A stretch of DNA of 64,000 bases from contig NZ_JAUORV010000012.1 of assembly GCF_030548205.1 (NCBI RefSeq), positions 62,001-126,000 of the forward strand, given 5' to 3'. A model generated the notes under the pieces. That model saw only the letters and a list, made by a program, of their open reading frames with translations, was not told the origin of the DNA and did not search any database. The number at the start of each line of letters is the position of its first letter. Position 1 is the stretch's first letter. This document shows positions 27,383-36,850 of the stretch, in pieces. A program made the translations under genes and the position numbers. This DNA is from Aliiglaciecola sp. 3_MG-2023 (GTDB taxonomy: Bacteria > Pseudomonadota > Gammaproteobacteria > Enterobacterales > Alteromonadaceae).

Positions 27383-29734
27383 ATGCAGATTAATTATAAA
27401 AAGAAGCGTGTAGCCATTTATATTTCAGCTTTAATGATGGGATACAGTGTTAACGCAATAGCGCAAGAAACCAATGGGAAAGATGCAGAGTTATCCCTTG
27501 AAGTTATCGAGGTCACCGCTCAAAAACGTTCGCAAGGGTTACAAGATGTTCCGATTTCAATTAGTGCCATTTCTGGGGATTTGTTAAAAAGCAATAACAT
27601 TAACAGCCTAACGGATATGTCGAGCTCTGTTCCTAATCTCAATATCACAAAATCCGGTATTACTAACCAAATCGGTATTCGTGGTATTTCATCAGGCGGA
27701 AATAAAGGGTTTGAACAATCTGTAGCAATGTACGTTGATGAGGTGTATTACGGCCGCGATCAGTTGATTCAATTACCGTTAGTGGATTTGGAGCGCGTTG
27801 AGATTCTTCGTGGCCCTCAACCCATACTCTTTGGTAAAAACGCTATTGCTGGTGCAATTAGTCTTTCTTCGGCTCGACCAACTGATGATTTTGAAGCGTC
27901 TATTTCAACCTTATATGAATTCGAACAAGAAGAATTTAAAACCGTAGGAATTATTTCTGGCCCCCTAACAGACAATCTGAAAGGGCGTTTTGTTGCGTCA
28001 TACCGAGAGATGGATGGCTGGATTGAAAATGTAACCTTAGATCGCACCGAACCCAATACAGAACAATTGTATTTAAGAGGCATGCTTGAGTGGGATTACG
28101 ATGACTTAACGATTTTACTTAAGGCAGAAACATCTAACTTCGACACGGCCGGCAGAGCAATTGAAAACCATTCGGCCATTGGTTCATATTCTACCATTTT
28201 CAGTGGCGCGCTTTATGTAGAAACCGATGAAGATTACAAATCCCAAAACAACGGGCAAGAAAGTAATAATACGGTTGATACTCTGATGTTAAACGTCGCC
28301 TACGATATCAATGATTTTACAATTACCTCAACCACTGCATATCTAAAGTATGACACTGATGAACTCATTGATGTGGACTATACCGGACTAGATTTATTTA
28401 ATGGTTCCACTCAAGGAGAGCGCTTTAAACAATGGAGCCAGGAGTTAAGAGTTGCCTCCCCCACCGATGGAAACCTCGATTATATAGCCGGTATTTATAT
28501 TCAAGATAATGAGCTAATTACCTATGACAATGTGCTATTTGGTAGCACCTTTGCTGCAAATCCAGCTTATGTGCCTATTGTTGGTGGTAGTTGGGATAGA
28601 GACTTCTCCCAAGACTCTCAAGTCTTTTCCGCTTTTGCACAGCTTAACTGGCGGATCACAGAGCAACTCTCAGTCACTGCAGGAGCACGTTACAGCAAAG
28701 AAGAAAAAGACGCTCATCGCGTGCTGAATTTACCAGGCGAAAATACTAGTGGGATTCCTGCAGACGCATTATTTCCGGGCTCTCCCGCTTTTGGTCCCCA
28801 AGCGGGTTTCGAAGTCATGATGGGAGCCATAAAAATATATGCTCACGATCTTGAAGGTACACGCAATGAATCACAACTTGATCCATTACTTAATATTCAA
28901 TACGAAGTTGATGATGATACGCTATTTTATGCCTCATATACCCAAGGTAGTAAAGGCGGTGGTTTTGATATTCGTTCCAATAGCTATCCTGACAATCCGG
29001 TCAATCCAGGTTCCTTTGAGTTTGAAGACGAACAGGCAACAAGTTATGAACTAGGTGGAAAATTTGGATTTGGTTATATAGAAATCAATGGCGCCGCTTT
29101 CTTCACCCATTATGAAGATCTGCAAGTGACCCAGTTTGATGGCACCGTCGGATTTAACGTGCAAAATGCCGCTGAAGCAGAAATTAAAGGCATCGAAATA
29201 GATGGTCGTTGGTTGCTATCAGAATCTTTGGTATTAACAGGTTCGTTGGCTTACCTAGATTTTGAATATCTGGATTTCGACGTTGCCCAATGTGCCCCGG
29301 ATTTGGTGTTGCCAGATCAAGTGTTGAGCTCCTCCGTTGATGGCTTGTGTAACCTTACTGGTGAACGGGCTATCTACACCCCAGAGTTTTCAGGTAATTT
29401 AAGACTGCAATACCAACAAGACATCAGCGATTGGGCTTACATGACCTACAGCTTAAATATGGAGTACAGCGACGAATACAATGCCGGTGTCACTATCGAT
29501 CCAAATACGATGCAAGACAGCTATACCCGTTGGGGACTTCGCATAGCATTGGCCGACTATGACGACAAATGGCAACTCGCGTTAATTGGCAACAATATTA
29601 CTGATGAACGCGTCATGACCCTGTCTAATTCATTGCCCTTTTCAACCACACTCACGGGTGGAACAGGGGTTGCCTATTATGGCATTTACGAGCGTCCTAG
29701 AAGTGTAGCGGTAGAGTTTACTTATAACTTCTAA
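27383..29734 (+). CDS. TonB-dependent outer-membrane receptor 1
   Basis: 783 residues: signal peptide (cleavage after NAIAQ), a TonB-box-like VIEVTAQKR, a plug domain (about 50-170, with GIRGISSGGNKG, YVDEVYYGR and RVEILRGPQPILFGKNAIAGAI split over the conserved plug core) and a barrel ending in phenylalanine. The plug is of the group used for large or hydrophobic organic molecules in Sphingomonas- and Alteromonas-like bacteria, not a siderophore type by any clear sign. An AGGAGC ribosome site precedes the ATG. It stands beside carotenoid-oxygenase and CoA-ligase genes, so it probably brings in their substrate. Confidence 0.85.
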   Translation: MQINYKKKRVAIYISALMMGYSVNAIAQETNGKDAELSLEVIEVTAQKRSQGLQDVPISISAISGDLLKSNNINSLTDMSSSVPNLNITKSGITNQIGIRGISSGGNKGFEQSVAMYVDEVYYGRDQLIQLPLVDLERVEILRGPQPILFGKNAIAGAISLSSARPTDDFEASISTLYEFEQEEFKTVGIISGPLTDNLKGRFVASYREMDGWIENVTLDRTEPNTEQLYLRGMLEWDYDDLTILLKAETSNFDTAGRAIENHSAIGSYSTIFSGALYVETDEDYKSQNNGQESNNTVDTLMLNVAYDINDFTITSTTAYLKYDTDELIDVDYTGLDLFNGSTQGERFKQWSQELRVASPTDGNLDYIAGIYIQDNELITYDNVLFGSTFAANPAYVPIVGGSWDRDFSQDSQVFSAFAQLNWRITEQLSVTAGARYSKEEKDAHRVLNLPGENTSGIPADALFPGSPAFGPQAGFEVMMGAIKIYAHDLEGTRNESQLDPLLNIQYEVDDDTLFYASYTQGSKGGGFDIRSNSYPDNPVNPGSFEFEDEQATSYELGGKFGFGYIEINGAAFFTHYEDLQVTQFDGTVGFNVQNAAEAEIKGIEIDGRWLLSESLVLTGSLAYLDFEYLDFDVAQCAPDLVLPDQVLSSSVDGLCNLTGERAIYTPEFSGNLRLQYQQDISDWAYMTYSLNMEYSDEYNAGVTIDPNTMQDSYTRWGLRIALADYDDKWQLALIGNNITDERVMTLSNSLPFSTTLTGGTGVAYYGIYERPRSVAVEFTYNF

Positions 29735-29756
29735 GCACAGATTAATTACTCGAATG

Positions 29757-29773
29757 CCGCCTTATTAAGGCGG
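29757..29773 (+). terminator. Hairpin after the TonB receptor gene
   Basis: CCGCCTT-ATT-AAGGCGG is a perfect 7-bp GC-rich stem with a 3-base loop 23 bases after the receptor stop. The downstream tract (TAAATTAGTTGTTTT) is only moderately T-rich, so termination may be partial, allowing some read-through into the CoA-ligase gene. Confidence 0.55.
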
Positions 29774-29839
29774 TAAATTAGTTGTTTTACTACAGTACAA
29801 AGACGTGCAAAAGATACCGAATCCTGAAGAGAAATTAGA

Positions 29840-31498
29840 ATGATTACTTCAACTTTAGACAGAATAAAGCAGTACCACGACTCAGGAGAGTGGAGTGAAC
29901 TGAAGCTTCATGAATTGTTTGACAAAACAGCCTCTGAGTATCCGCAACGCACAGCGTTGGTTGATCCCATTGATAAACCAAGCCTGACTGGCAATCAACC
30001 CCAACGCCTAAGTTACCAGGAGTTGTCACATAAAGTAGAACAGCTCACTGGCGCTTTTTTGCAATTGGGGTTAATCAAAGATGACATTGTGTTGGTACAA
30101 ATGCCAAACGTGGTTGAGCTCATATATTGCTACTTAGCTGCTTCCAAGTTAGGGGTTATCCTCAGCCCAGTCCCCGTGCAGTATCAAGAAAGTGAACTGC
30201 GCACTATTTTGCAAATGTTACAACCCAAAGCCGTTATCACTACAGCAAGTTTTAAACAAACAGAATTGTTGGAAAAAATACATCGCAGCGTGGCGTTATC
30301 TGAGTTGAACAGCCCTCCCAAAATATTGAGTTGGGGAGAAGGCAAATCCGACGCTAACTTATATACGATAATGGACAAAGGGATAACCCCTGAGGAATAC
30401 CAAGCTTATACCCGCCAATACCCAATCAGGGCCGATGATTTGATTACAATTTGTTGGACGTCTGGCACTGAAGGCGACCCCAAAGGCGTTCCCCGTAGTC
30501 ATAACCAATGGTTAGCCATAGGTAAAGCCACCTATTTAGGCAATCAAATTGAAGATAACGAAACCTTGCTCAATCCCTTCCCGCTTATCAATATGGCCTC
30601 CATTGGCGGCATGTTTTTAAGCTGGTTATACAGTGGTGGAAAACTCGTTCTTCATCACCCGTTAAATTTACCCGTGTTCTTACAACAGATTGTCGATGAA
30701 AAGGTGAATTACACCCTGGCCCCTCCCACATTGCTCAACACTTTGTTGAAAGATGAAAAACTAAGAAGTGCCATCGACTTTTCGACAATTCGTGCTATTG
30801 GTTCCGGCTCTGCGCCTCTTGATGCGTGGATGGTAGACGGATACAAACAATTGTTTAACATAGAAATTGTCAACCATTTTGGTTCAAACGAAGGCATGAG
30901 CCTACTATGCGGCCCGAATGAAACTACGTCCCCTGAAAAGCGCGCCCGCCTGTTCCCGCGTAAAAGTGATTTACTTGAAACACGATTAGTGGATGTAAAA
31001 ACAAACACTGAAATCACTCAAAATGACACCTCTGGAGAGCTACAAATAAGAGGCGCTGGCGTATTTGATGGTTATTTTAAAGCTCCACAAAAAACTGCGC
31101 AAAGTTTTACCTCAGACGGATTTTTTAAAACCGGGGATCTTTTTCAAATTTCATCACAAGACCCTGACTTCTTTAAATTTATAGGTCGTTGCAAAGATCT
31201 CATTATACGCGGCGGAATGAACATAGCACCGGCTGAACTGGATAATCTATTAAGTGGTCATGAACACATATTAGATGTCGCTGTGGCTCCCTACCCTTGC
31301 GAAATAATGGGTGAACGAATTGCCGTATTTGTAGCATTAAAACCACAGAAAAGTCTGACATTAGACGACTTAATTGGCTATTTAAAAACGCAAAACATAG
31401 CGTCGTTTAAGCTTCCAGAAAAAATGCATTTGGTAGCTGAAATTCCTCGCAATGCCTTAGGCAAGGTGATGCGCCATAAGCTAACGGCATCACTGTGA
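29840..31498 (+). CDS. AMP-forming acyl-CoA synthetase 2
   Basis: 552 residues. CWTSGTEGDPKGVPRSH (near 206-222) is the ATP loop, HFGSNEGMSLL (near 347) the aromatic/ATP motif, TGDLFQIS (near 434) and the final GKVMRHKL (near 542) are conserved. The substrate pocket cannot be read with confidence. First gene of a set with the carotenoid oxygenase (50 bases after) and the thiolase (27 bases after that). It probably activates the carboxylic acid made after alkene cleavage, or the parent acid. Confidence 0.82.
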   Translation: MITSTLDRIKQYHDSGEWSELKLHELFDKTASEYPQRTALVDPIDKPSLTGNQPQRLSYQELSHKVEQLTGAFLQLGLIKDDIVLVQMPNVVELIYCYLAASKLGVILSPVPVQYQESELRTILQMLQPKAVITTASFKQTELLEKIHRSVALSELNSPPKILSWGEGKSDANLYTIMDKGITPEEYQAYTRQYPIRADDLITICWTSGTEGDPKGVPRSHNQWLAIGKATYLGNQIEDNETLLNPFPLINMASIGGMFLSWLYSGGKLVLHHPLNLPVFLQQIVDEKVNYTLAPPTLLNTLLKDEKLRSAIDFSTIRAIGSGSAPLDAWMVDGYKQLFNIEIVNHFGSNEGMSLLCGPNETTSPEKRARLFPRKSDLLETRLVDVKTNTEITQNDTSGELQIRGAGVFDGYFKAPQKTAQSFTSDGFFKTGDLFQISSQDPDFFKFIGRCKDLIIRGGMNIAPAELDNLLSGHEHILDVAVAPYPCEIMGERIAVFVALKPQKSLTLDDLIGYLKTQNIASFKLPEKMHLVAEIPRNALGKVMRHKLTASL

Positions 31499-31548
31499 TA
31501 ACAGAATGTATTCAATTCGCACCAGAAAACACATAAAAAGGATCTCCC

Positions 31549-33036
31549 ATGAACTCAAAAATGATTAAAGAGTATGAGCAACAAGATACTCCTGAGTGGA
31601 CCAAAGAAGAACAGCATCTTCATAATGTGAACCCATATTTGCACGGTGCACTAGGTCCAACCTTATTTGAACATACAGTCGATAGTTTAGAGGTTTTAGA
31701 AGGTAAAGTGCCAGAGGATTTAACTGGCGTTTACGTCCGTAACGGAGCGAACCCTCGGTTTGCCAGCAAAGGTCCCCACCACTGGTTTGATGGTGATGGC
31801 ATGTTGCATACCCTTTCCTTTAAAAATGGCAAAGCCAGTTATAAAAACCGTTGGATTAGAACCAAGCACTTTAATATGGAAAGCGAAGCACAAAATGCAT
31901 TATGGCCTGGCTATGCAATGCCAAGACCGGATCCAAACTCGCCACCAGGAAGTGGCAGTGACTTCTCAATCAAAGATGCGTCCAATACAGATGTGGTTTG
32001 GCACAATGGTGCCTTGTTAACCACGTTCTACCAAACAGGGATCCCATACAGAGTAAACCCTGTCACCTTGGAAACTGAAGGCCAAGAAACCTTTAACAGT
32101 AAGTTGCCCAGGCAGATGTCTGCCCACTGCAAAGTAGATGACTCTACCGGTGAATTAATGTTCTTCGATTACAACATGGAAGAACCCTACATGACATACG
32201 GCGTAGTAGACAAGACAGGACAGCTAACCAATTACATAGAGATCCCTTTACCTGGCGCCCGGCTGCCCCACGACATGGCAATTACTGAAAACTACTCAAT
32301 ATTGATGGACTTACCTCTGCATTGGAACAAAGGTAGCCACGGATTACACTTTTTCAAAGACCGTCCAAGTCGGTTTGCGGTAGTACCCAGACATGGTACT
32401 ACCGACGATATACAATGGTTTGATGCCAGTGCATGTTATATGTATCACACCGTTAATGCCTATGAAGAGAACGGTAAAATCATTATGGATGGTTGTCGTC
32501 AACCGGATCCTATTACACCACGCAAACCTGGAGATGGCGTCATTGAAAGAATGGAATCCGCCGGCACCTGGAAAGACGTAAAACTGTACCGTTGGACGTT
32601 TGATTTAGCCACAGGTGAAACCACCGAAGAACAACTTGACGATACCAATGTTGAGTTTCCAATGATCAATGCAGATTGGAAGACTGGTAAAAAATATCGA
32701 TATAGTTATTCCACCCTCATGCCTAGCGATTCGCTAATTAATTTTAGTGGTGTGTTTAAATTTGATCACCAAACTCGTGAAAAGCAAGTGTATGCCTTCC
32801 CCAACGGTACTTGTGGCTCTGAGACTCCATTTGCACCTGCCGATAATGCCATCAACGAAGATGATGGTTACCTCATCAGCTTTTTGACCTATGGGGATTC
32901 AGGTGAAAGTGAAGCTATTATTCTCGATGCTAGAAAAGTAGACGCTGGTCCGGTATGTCGCCTCAAAATACCCAGTCGCGTCCCTGTCGGATTCCACGCT
33001 TGTTGGGTTAACAGTGAAAAAGCTGTTGGTTTATAA
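31549..33036 (+). CDS. Carotenoid-cleavage-oxygenase family enzyme
   Basis: 495 residues, typical of bacterial carotenoid/lignostilbene oxygenases. The four iron-binding histidines are visible in SAHCK (~194), LPHDMA (~241), MYHTVNA (~300) and GFHACW (~483). VYVRNGANPRF near the N-terminus and HWFDGDGML are also family hallmarks. The enzyme splits a conjugated C=C bond with molecular oxygen into two carbonyl fragments. Whether the substrate is an apocarotenoid, a stilbene-type lignin dimer or a phenylpropene cannot be decided here. It is placed between a CoA ligase and a thiolase gene, which suggests fragments are further oxidised as CoA esters. AAGGA ribosome site before the ATG. Confidence 0.88.
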   Translation: MNSKMIKEYEQQDTPEWTKEEQHLHNVNPYLHGALGPTLFEHTVDSLEVLEGKVPEDLTGVYVRNGANPRFASKGPHHWFDGDGMLHTLSFKNGKASYKNRWIRTKHFNMESEAQNALWPGYAMPRPDPNSPPGSGSDFSIKDASNTDVVWHNGALLTTFYQTGIPYRVNPVTLETEGQETFNSKLPRQMSAHCKVDDSTGELMFFDYNMEEPYMTYGVVDKTGQLTNYIEIPLPGARLPHDMAITENYSILMDLPLHWNKGSHGLHFFKDRPSRFAVVPRHGTTDDIQWFDASACYMYHTVNAYEENGKIIMDGCRQPDPITPRKPGDGVIERMESAGTWKDVKLYRWTFDLATGETTEEQLDDTNVEFPMINADWKTGKKYRYSYSTLMPSDSLINFSGVFKFDHQTREKQVYAFPNGTCGSETPFAPADNAINEDDGYLISFLTYGDSGESEAIILDARKVDAGPVCRLKIPSRVPVGFHACWVNSEKAVGL

Positions 33037-33063
33037 AAATTATTAATCCCTGAAGAGAACAAT

Positions 33064-34305
33064 ATGAATGGACAAAACATTTACATTTTAGGCGGTAATC
33101 AGACTGATTTCAGTCGTAATTGGGCTAGGGAAAATAAGAGCATATACGATTTATTCGAGAGTTGTTTACAGCAAGGCTTGAAGGATTCTAAAGTACCTGC
33201 CGAGGATGTAGAGGTTGCCCACGTTGGCAACTTTGTATCTGACCTGTTTACCGGACAAGCCCAACTTAATGGTTTCTTCGCCCACGCAGTTCCTGAATTT
33301 GCGGACATTCCCACATCAAGACATGAAGCGGCCTGTGCCTCAGGCTCTATTGCCTTATTAAGTGCCATGCGTGATTTAGAAGCCGGGCACTATCAGCTTG
33401 CCTGTGTTTTAGGTATTGAACTGATGCGCAATGTTAACTCAGCAAAAGGCGCTGAGTATTTGGGCTCTGCTGCCTGGGTAGGTAAAGAAACTGAAGGTTG
33501 CAACTATGTTTGGCCGAAAATGTTTGCAGACTTACTCGAACACTATCAACATAGGTACGGCATTGATACGCGACATCTATCTAAAATTGCAGATATAAAC
33601 TTTACCAATGCTAAACGCAACCCAAATTCACAAACCCGAAATTGGCAATTCTATGAACAAAGTTTTATGGACAACAATGAGTTTAATCCGGTTGTAGAAG
33701 GCCGCTTACGGAAACAGGATTGTGGCCAAATAACTGATGGTGCTGCAGTGGTATTTTTAGCCACTGAAAGTTACGCTGCTGAATATGCGAGAAAAAACCA
33801 TATTCCCCTATCTTCAATACCCAAAATAAAAGGTTGGGGACATCGCAGTGCCCCTCTATTAATGAACCGCAAATTGGAATTGAGCGAACATGATGGATTA
33901 ATATTCCCCCACGTTAAGCGCACCTTTGCAGATGCATTGTTGCGGGCTAACTTAGAAAGTGTGCATAACTTAGATTTACTGGAAGTTCACGACTGCTTCT
34001 CTATGACGGAATACATGCTAATTGATCATCTAGGTTTAACCGCCCCAGGTGAATCATGGAAGGCCGTTGAAAATGACATAATTACCTTTGATGGTGACTT
34101 ACCAATTAATCCAAGTGGCGGACTCATTGGGCTTGGTCACCCCGTGGGCGCAACAGGAGTCAGAATGATGCTGGATGCCTATAAGCAAACCACAGGGCAA
34201 TGCGCAGATTACCAAATAGAAAACGCCAATAACGTGGGTATTTTTAACCTTGGCGGAAGTGCCACTACCTGTGCCGCGTTCATTGTCGGAACCGATGAGC
34301 ACTAA
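33064..34305 (+). CDS. Thiolase-family (SCP-x-like) acetyl-CoA acyltransferase 1
   Basis: 413 residues. The acyl-accepting cysteine is in HEAACASGS (~98), and the catalytic histidine in GLGHPVGATG (~360). NLGGSATTCAAF near the end replaces the classical CIGGG box while keeping a cysteine. This pattern is that of the SCP-x/lipid-transfer thiolases that act on branched or steroid-like acyl-CoA. Last gene of the plus-strand set after the carotenoid oxygenase (27-base gap). Confidence 0.8.
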   Translation: MNGQNIYILGGNQTDFSRNWARENKSIYDLFESCLQQGLKDSKVPAEDVEVAHVGNFVSDLFTGQAQLNGFFAHAVPEFADIPTSRHEAACASGSIALLSAMRDLEAGHYQLACVLGIELMRNVNSAKGAEYLGSAAWVGKETEGCNYVWPKMFADLLEHYQHRYGIDTRHLSKIADINFTNAKRNPNSQTRNWQFYEQSFMDNNEFNPVVEGRLRKQDCGQITDGAAVVFLATESYAAEYARKNHIPLSSIPKIKGWGHRSAPLLMNRKLELSEHDGLIFPHVKRTFADALLRANLESVHNLDLLEVHDCFSMTEYMLIDHLGLTAPGESWKAVENDIITFDGDLPINPSGGLIGLGHPVGATGVRMMLDAYKQTTGQCADYQIENANNVGIFNLGGSATTCAAFIVGTDEH

Positions 34306-34593
34306 TGGGTTAAGCTAAACGGCAAGTTGATTAGCTCTCCCTCAGTTTGTAAAAATAATTTTATTTTTGATTTAGCGCAAACTATTCTTTTTTAACTTTT
34401 GTTATAAAACCATATGGAACTAACCTAATTTTAATCTATAGCAATGATAAATTTGAGCCATAATTGCACTGGCAAATGCTGTGTTTAAATTGCAATTTAA
34501 GCGCCAAATTAGGAGCTATTATTTATTCCTAGTAACTTTCATAATCACACCTATATAATTGGAGATATGATTTAGATTAGGGATCCGTCAGAA

Positions 34594-35580
34594 GTGACAA
34601 TAGATAAGGAACCGACTCATTTGAATAGCCCATCTACCGACGTAAAACTCATTCAAACTTGCTCAATTTGGCGAGCACTTGAAATTATAGGTGATAGCCC
34701 GGTTTTGTTGATCATGGAAAGTTATTGGCTTGGCGCTAGACGATTCGACGAGTTCTGCCAACAAACTAAGCTGTTAAAACCCGTGGTGAGTAATCGACTC
34801 AAACGTCTAATCGACAAAGGTTGCATGGTCAAAGTCGCATATAGTGAAAGACCAAAACGTTACGAATATAAAGCCACTGAAAAATTCATCGACTTGTATC
34901 CCGTTGCCTTGGCGATGTTGCATTGGGAGCGTCAATGGGGGCAAAAATCCGGAAAACTGGAAATCGTCCTCACCCATAAATCCTGTGGCAATATAACCGA
35001 CCCCTTCCCAGCCTGTGAGTCTTGCGGTACTGAAATTAGTCCTTTAGATGTGAGCTGGGAAACGGGCCCCGGTGCCGGAGAAATGGAAGCGAAATACAGT
35101 GCGAGGCGACGTAAAACCTCGAAGTCTGCAAGCAGCACAACCTTACTCGATGATAGTATTCAAATCATAGGTGATCGTTGGGGCATGTTGATATTTCGTT
35201 CACTATTTAGTGGCGTCAACCAGTTTCAAGGTATTCTGAAAGCCACCTATATTGCCACCAATATTCTGTCTAACCGTCTTTCAGAACTCTGTGAAGACGG
35301 GTTCCTAACCACCACTGAAGTTGCTGGTGATTCACGACGAATTCAATATAAATTGACTAAAAAAGGTATCAGTATCTATCCAATAATACTGACATTGATG
35401 CAGTGGGGAGACAAATGGTTACCCTCCCCTGAAGGGCCGCCACTGTTGCTTACCCACACAATATGCGGAGATCCTTTGAAACTCGAAATGATCTGTTCCT
35501 GCTGTAAAAAAGAGGTCTACCCAACCGACACATCCTACGCACTGCAAATCAGTAACAGTCGGGGCAAACTCAGTAAATAG
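34594..35580 (+). CDS. Tandem-HxlR transcriptional regulator 2
   Basis: About 328 residues with two HxlR winged-helix domains (about 20-110 and 185-275; IIGDSPVLLIMESYWLGAR and IIGDRWGMLIFRSLFSG). After each comes the same cysteine tail, THKSCG...CESCG and THTICG...CSCCK, which looks like a zinc ribbon. The plan matches the regulator at 26139, so the two are paralogues. The start is a GTG at 34594 without a clear ribosome site; TTG at 34621 follows AAGGA and is also possible. It converges with the CoA-transferase gene. The 289-base gap before it (34306-34593) is AT-rich and shows no motif I can name. Confidence 0.78.
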   Translation: MTIDKEPTHLNSPSTDVKLIQTCSIWRALEIIGDSPVLLIMESYWLGARRFDEFCQQTKLLKPVVSNRLKRLIDKGCMVKVAYSERPKRYEYKATEKFIDLYPVALAMLHWERQWGQKSGKLEIVLTHKSCGNITDPFPACESCGTEISPLDVSWETGPGAGEMEAKYSARRRKTSKSASSTTLLDDSIQIIGDRWGMLIFRSLFSGVNQFQGILKATYIATNILSNRLSELCEDGFLTTTEVAGDSRRIQYKLTKKGISIYPIILTLMQWGDKWLPSPEGPPLLLTHTICGDPLKLEMICSCCKKEVYPTDTSYALQISNSRGKLSK

Positions 35581-35593
35581 CTGAGAATTCCCC

Positions 35594-36778
35594 TCAAATG
35601 ATCCCCTTTGTTTTCAATTCGTTAATCTGTTGAGAAGTGTAGCCAACCTGACTAAGCACTTCAGTGGTATGCTCTCCTAATGTAGGGGCCCGTGTAAATT
35701 TAGCAACTTTGGTTTTTGAATAACGAATAGGATGATCTGCAATAGGCGCTGGGATTTCTACTCCTGGATATTCGCAATACTGAAACATATTGGCTGCGAC
35801 AATATGTTCGTTTTCTAGCACCTCACGGGGCGTTAGCATCTCGCCACAAGGTATACCAGCTTGGGTTAATTCAGTTAGCACTTCTTGGTTAGTACGCTGC
35901 TCACACCAATGTGACATTCGCTGACCGATAATTTCACCGTGATCACCTCGGGATTGGTCTGAATCAAATCTAGGATCATCTAACCATGCTTCCTCTCCCA
36001 TTAACCTCGCCCAACGCTTGTAAATTCCTGCACCAACGACTTGTACGGTAATATGGCCATTTTTAGTACGATAGGTATCAGTTGGCGCATTATATTGGCC
36101 TCTGGTTCCACTGCCTTGTCGGCCTATGCCACCAATGGCTTCTTCCATTAATGGAGCATTGTTAAAGGTTAAAGCGGTTCCTAACAAAGTGCCTTCAACC
36201 ATTTGACCTTCTCCCGTTTGCTGACGATGCATCAGCGCAGCTAATGTACCAAAAGCACTCAAAGATGCAGTGCCAAAATCATTGTAAGGAGCAAACGACT
36301 TGGCTGGTTGATCTTTACTGCCACTTAAATACATAGCCCCCGACATGGCTTGAGCTACGGTATCGAACCCCCCTCTGGAGGCATAAGGTCCAGTCGCACC
36401 AAATGCAGAGCCCGTGGTCAAAATAATATCCTGTTTAATCTCTTTGAGTGTCTCGTAATCAAGACCCAGTTTCTTCAGTGCGGGATACGGCAAATTTGCT
36501 ACCACGACATCAGCTGTTGCCACTAAACGACGCACTACTTCACGGCCTTCTACTGATGTGGGGTTTAAGGTAATTGCTCTTTTGTTGCGCCCAATCTGAG
36601 TATGATATGCGCCTTCACCTTGGTCACTAATTGGCACGGTATACCTGTCTTCACCACCGCTGGGTTTTTCTATACGGATCACATCGGCCCCTAAGTCGGC
36701 AAGCAAGGTGGCGCAAAAGGGGCCAGCAATATATCGACCAAAATCCAATACTCGGATCCCATTTAAAATCTTGCTCAT
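35594..36778 (-). CDS. CaiB/BaiF-family (type III) CoA transferase
   Basis: 394 residues. RVLDFGRYIAGPFCATLLADLGA is the N-terminal hallmark (read here in two pieces), and GGFDTVAQAMSG holds the catalytic aspartate near residue 165. NLPYPALKKLGLDYE is also typical. The family moves CoA between acids or racemises 2-methyl-acyl-CoA (AMACR). With SCP-x-type thiolases nearby, work on methyl-branched acids is plausible. Last gene of the minus-strand set, 73 bases after the monooxygenase gene. Confidence 0.85.
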   Translation of the reverse strand: MSKILNGIRVLDFGRYIAGPFCATLLADLGADVIRIEKPSGGEDRYTVPISDQGEGAYHTQIGRNKRAITLNPTSVEGREVVRRLVATADVVVANLPYPALKKLGLDYETLKEIKQDIILTTGSAFGATGPYASRGGFDTVAQAMSGAMYLSGSKDQPAKSFAPYNDFGTASLSAFGTLAALMHRQQTGEGQMVEGTLLGTALTFNNAPLMEEAIGGIGRQGSGTRGQYNAPTDTYRTKNGHITVQVVGAGIYKRWARLMGEEAWLDDPRFDSDQSRGDHGEIIGQRMSHWCEQRTNQEVLTELTQAGIPCGEMLTPREVLENEHIVAANMFQYCEYPGVEIPAPIADHPIRYSKTKVAKFTRAPTLGEHTTEVLSQVGYTSQQINELKTKGII

Positions 36779-36850
36779 AGGGCTATCCCCTTGTTTTATA
36801 TAATTAAGAAATACTCACGGAAGAACTATCTGTACTTGATATAAGGAGCG

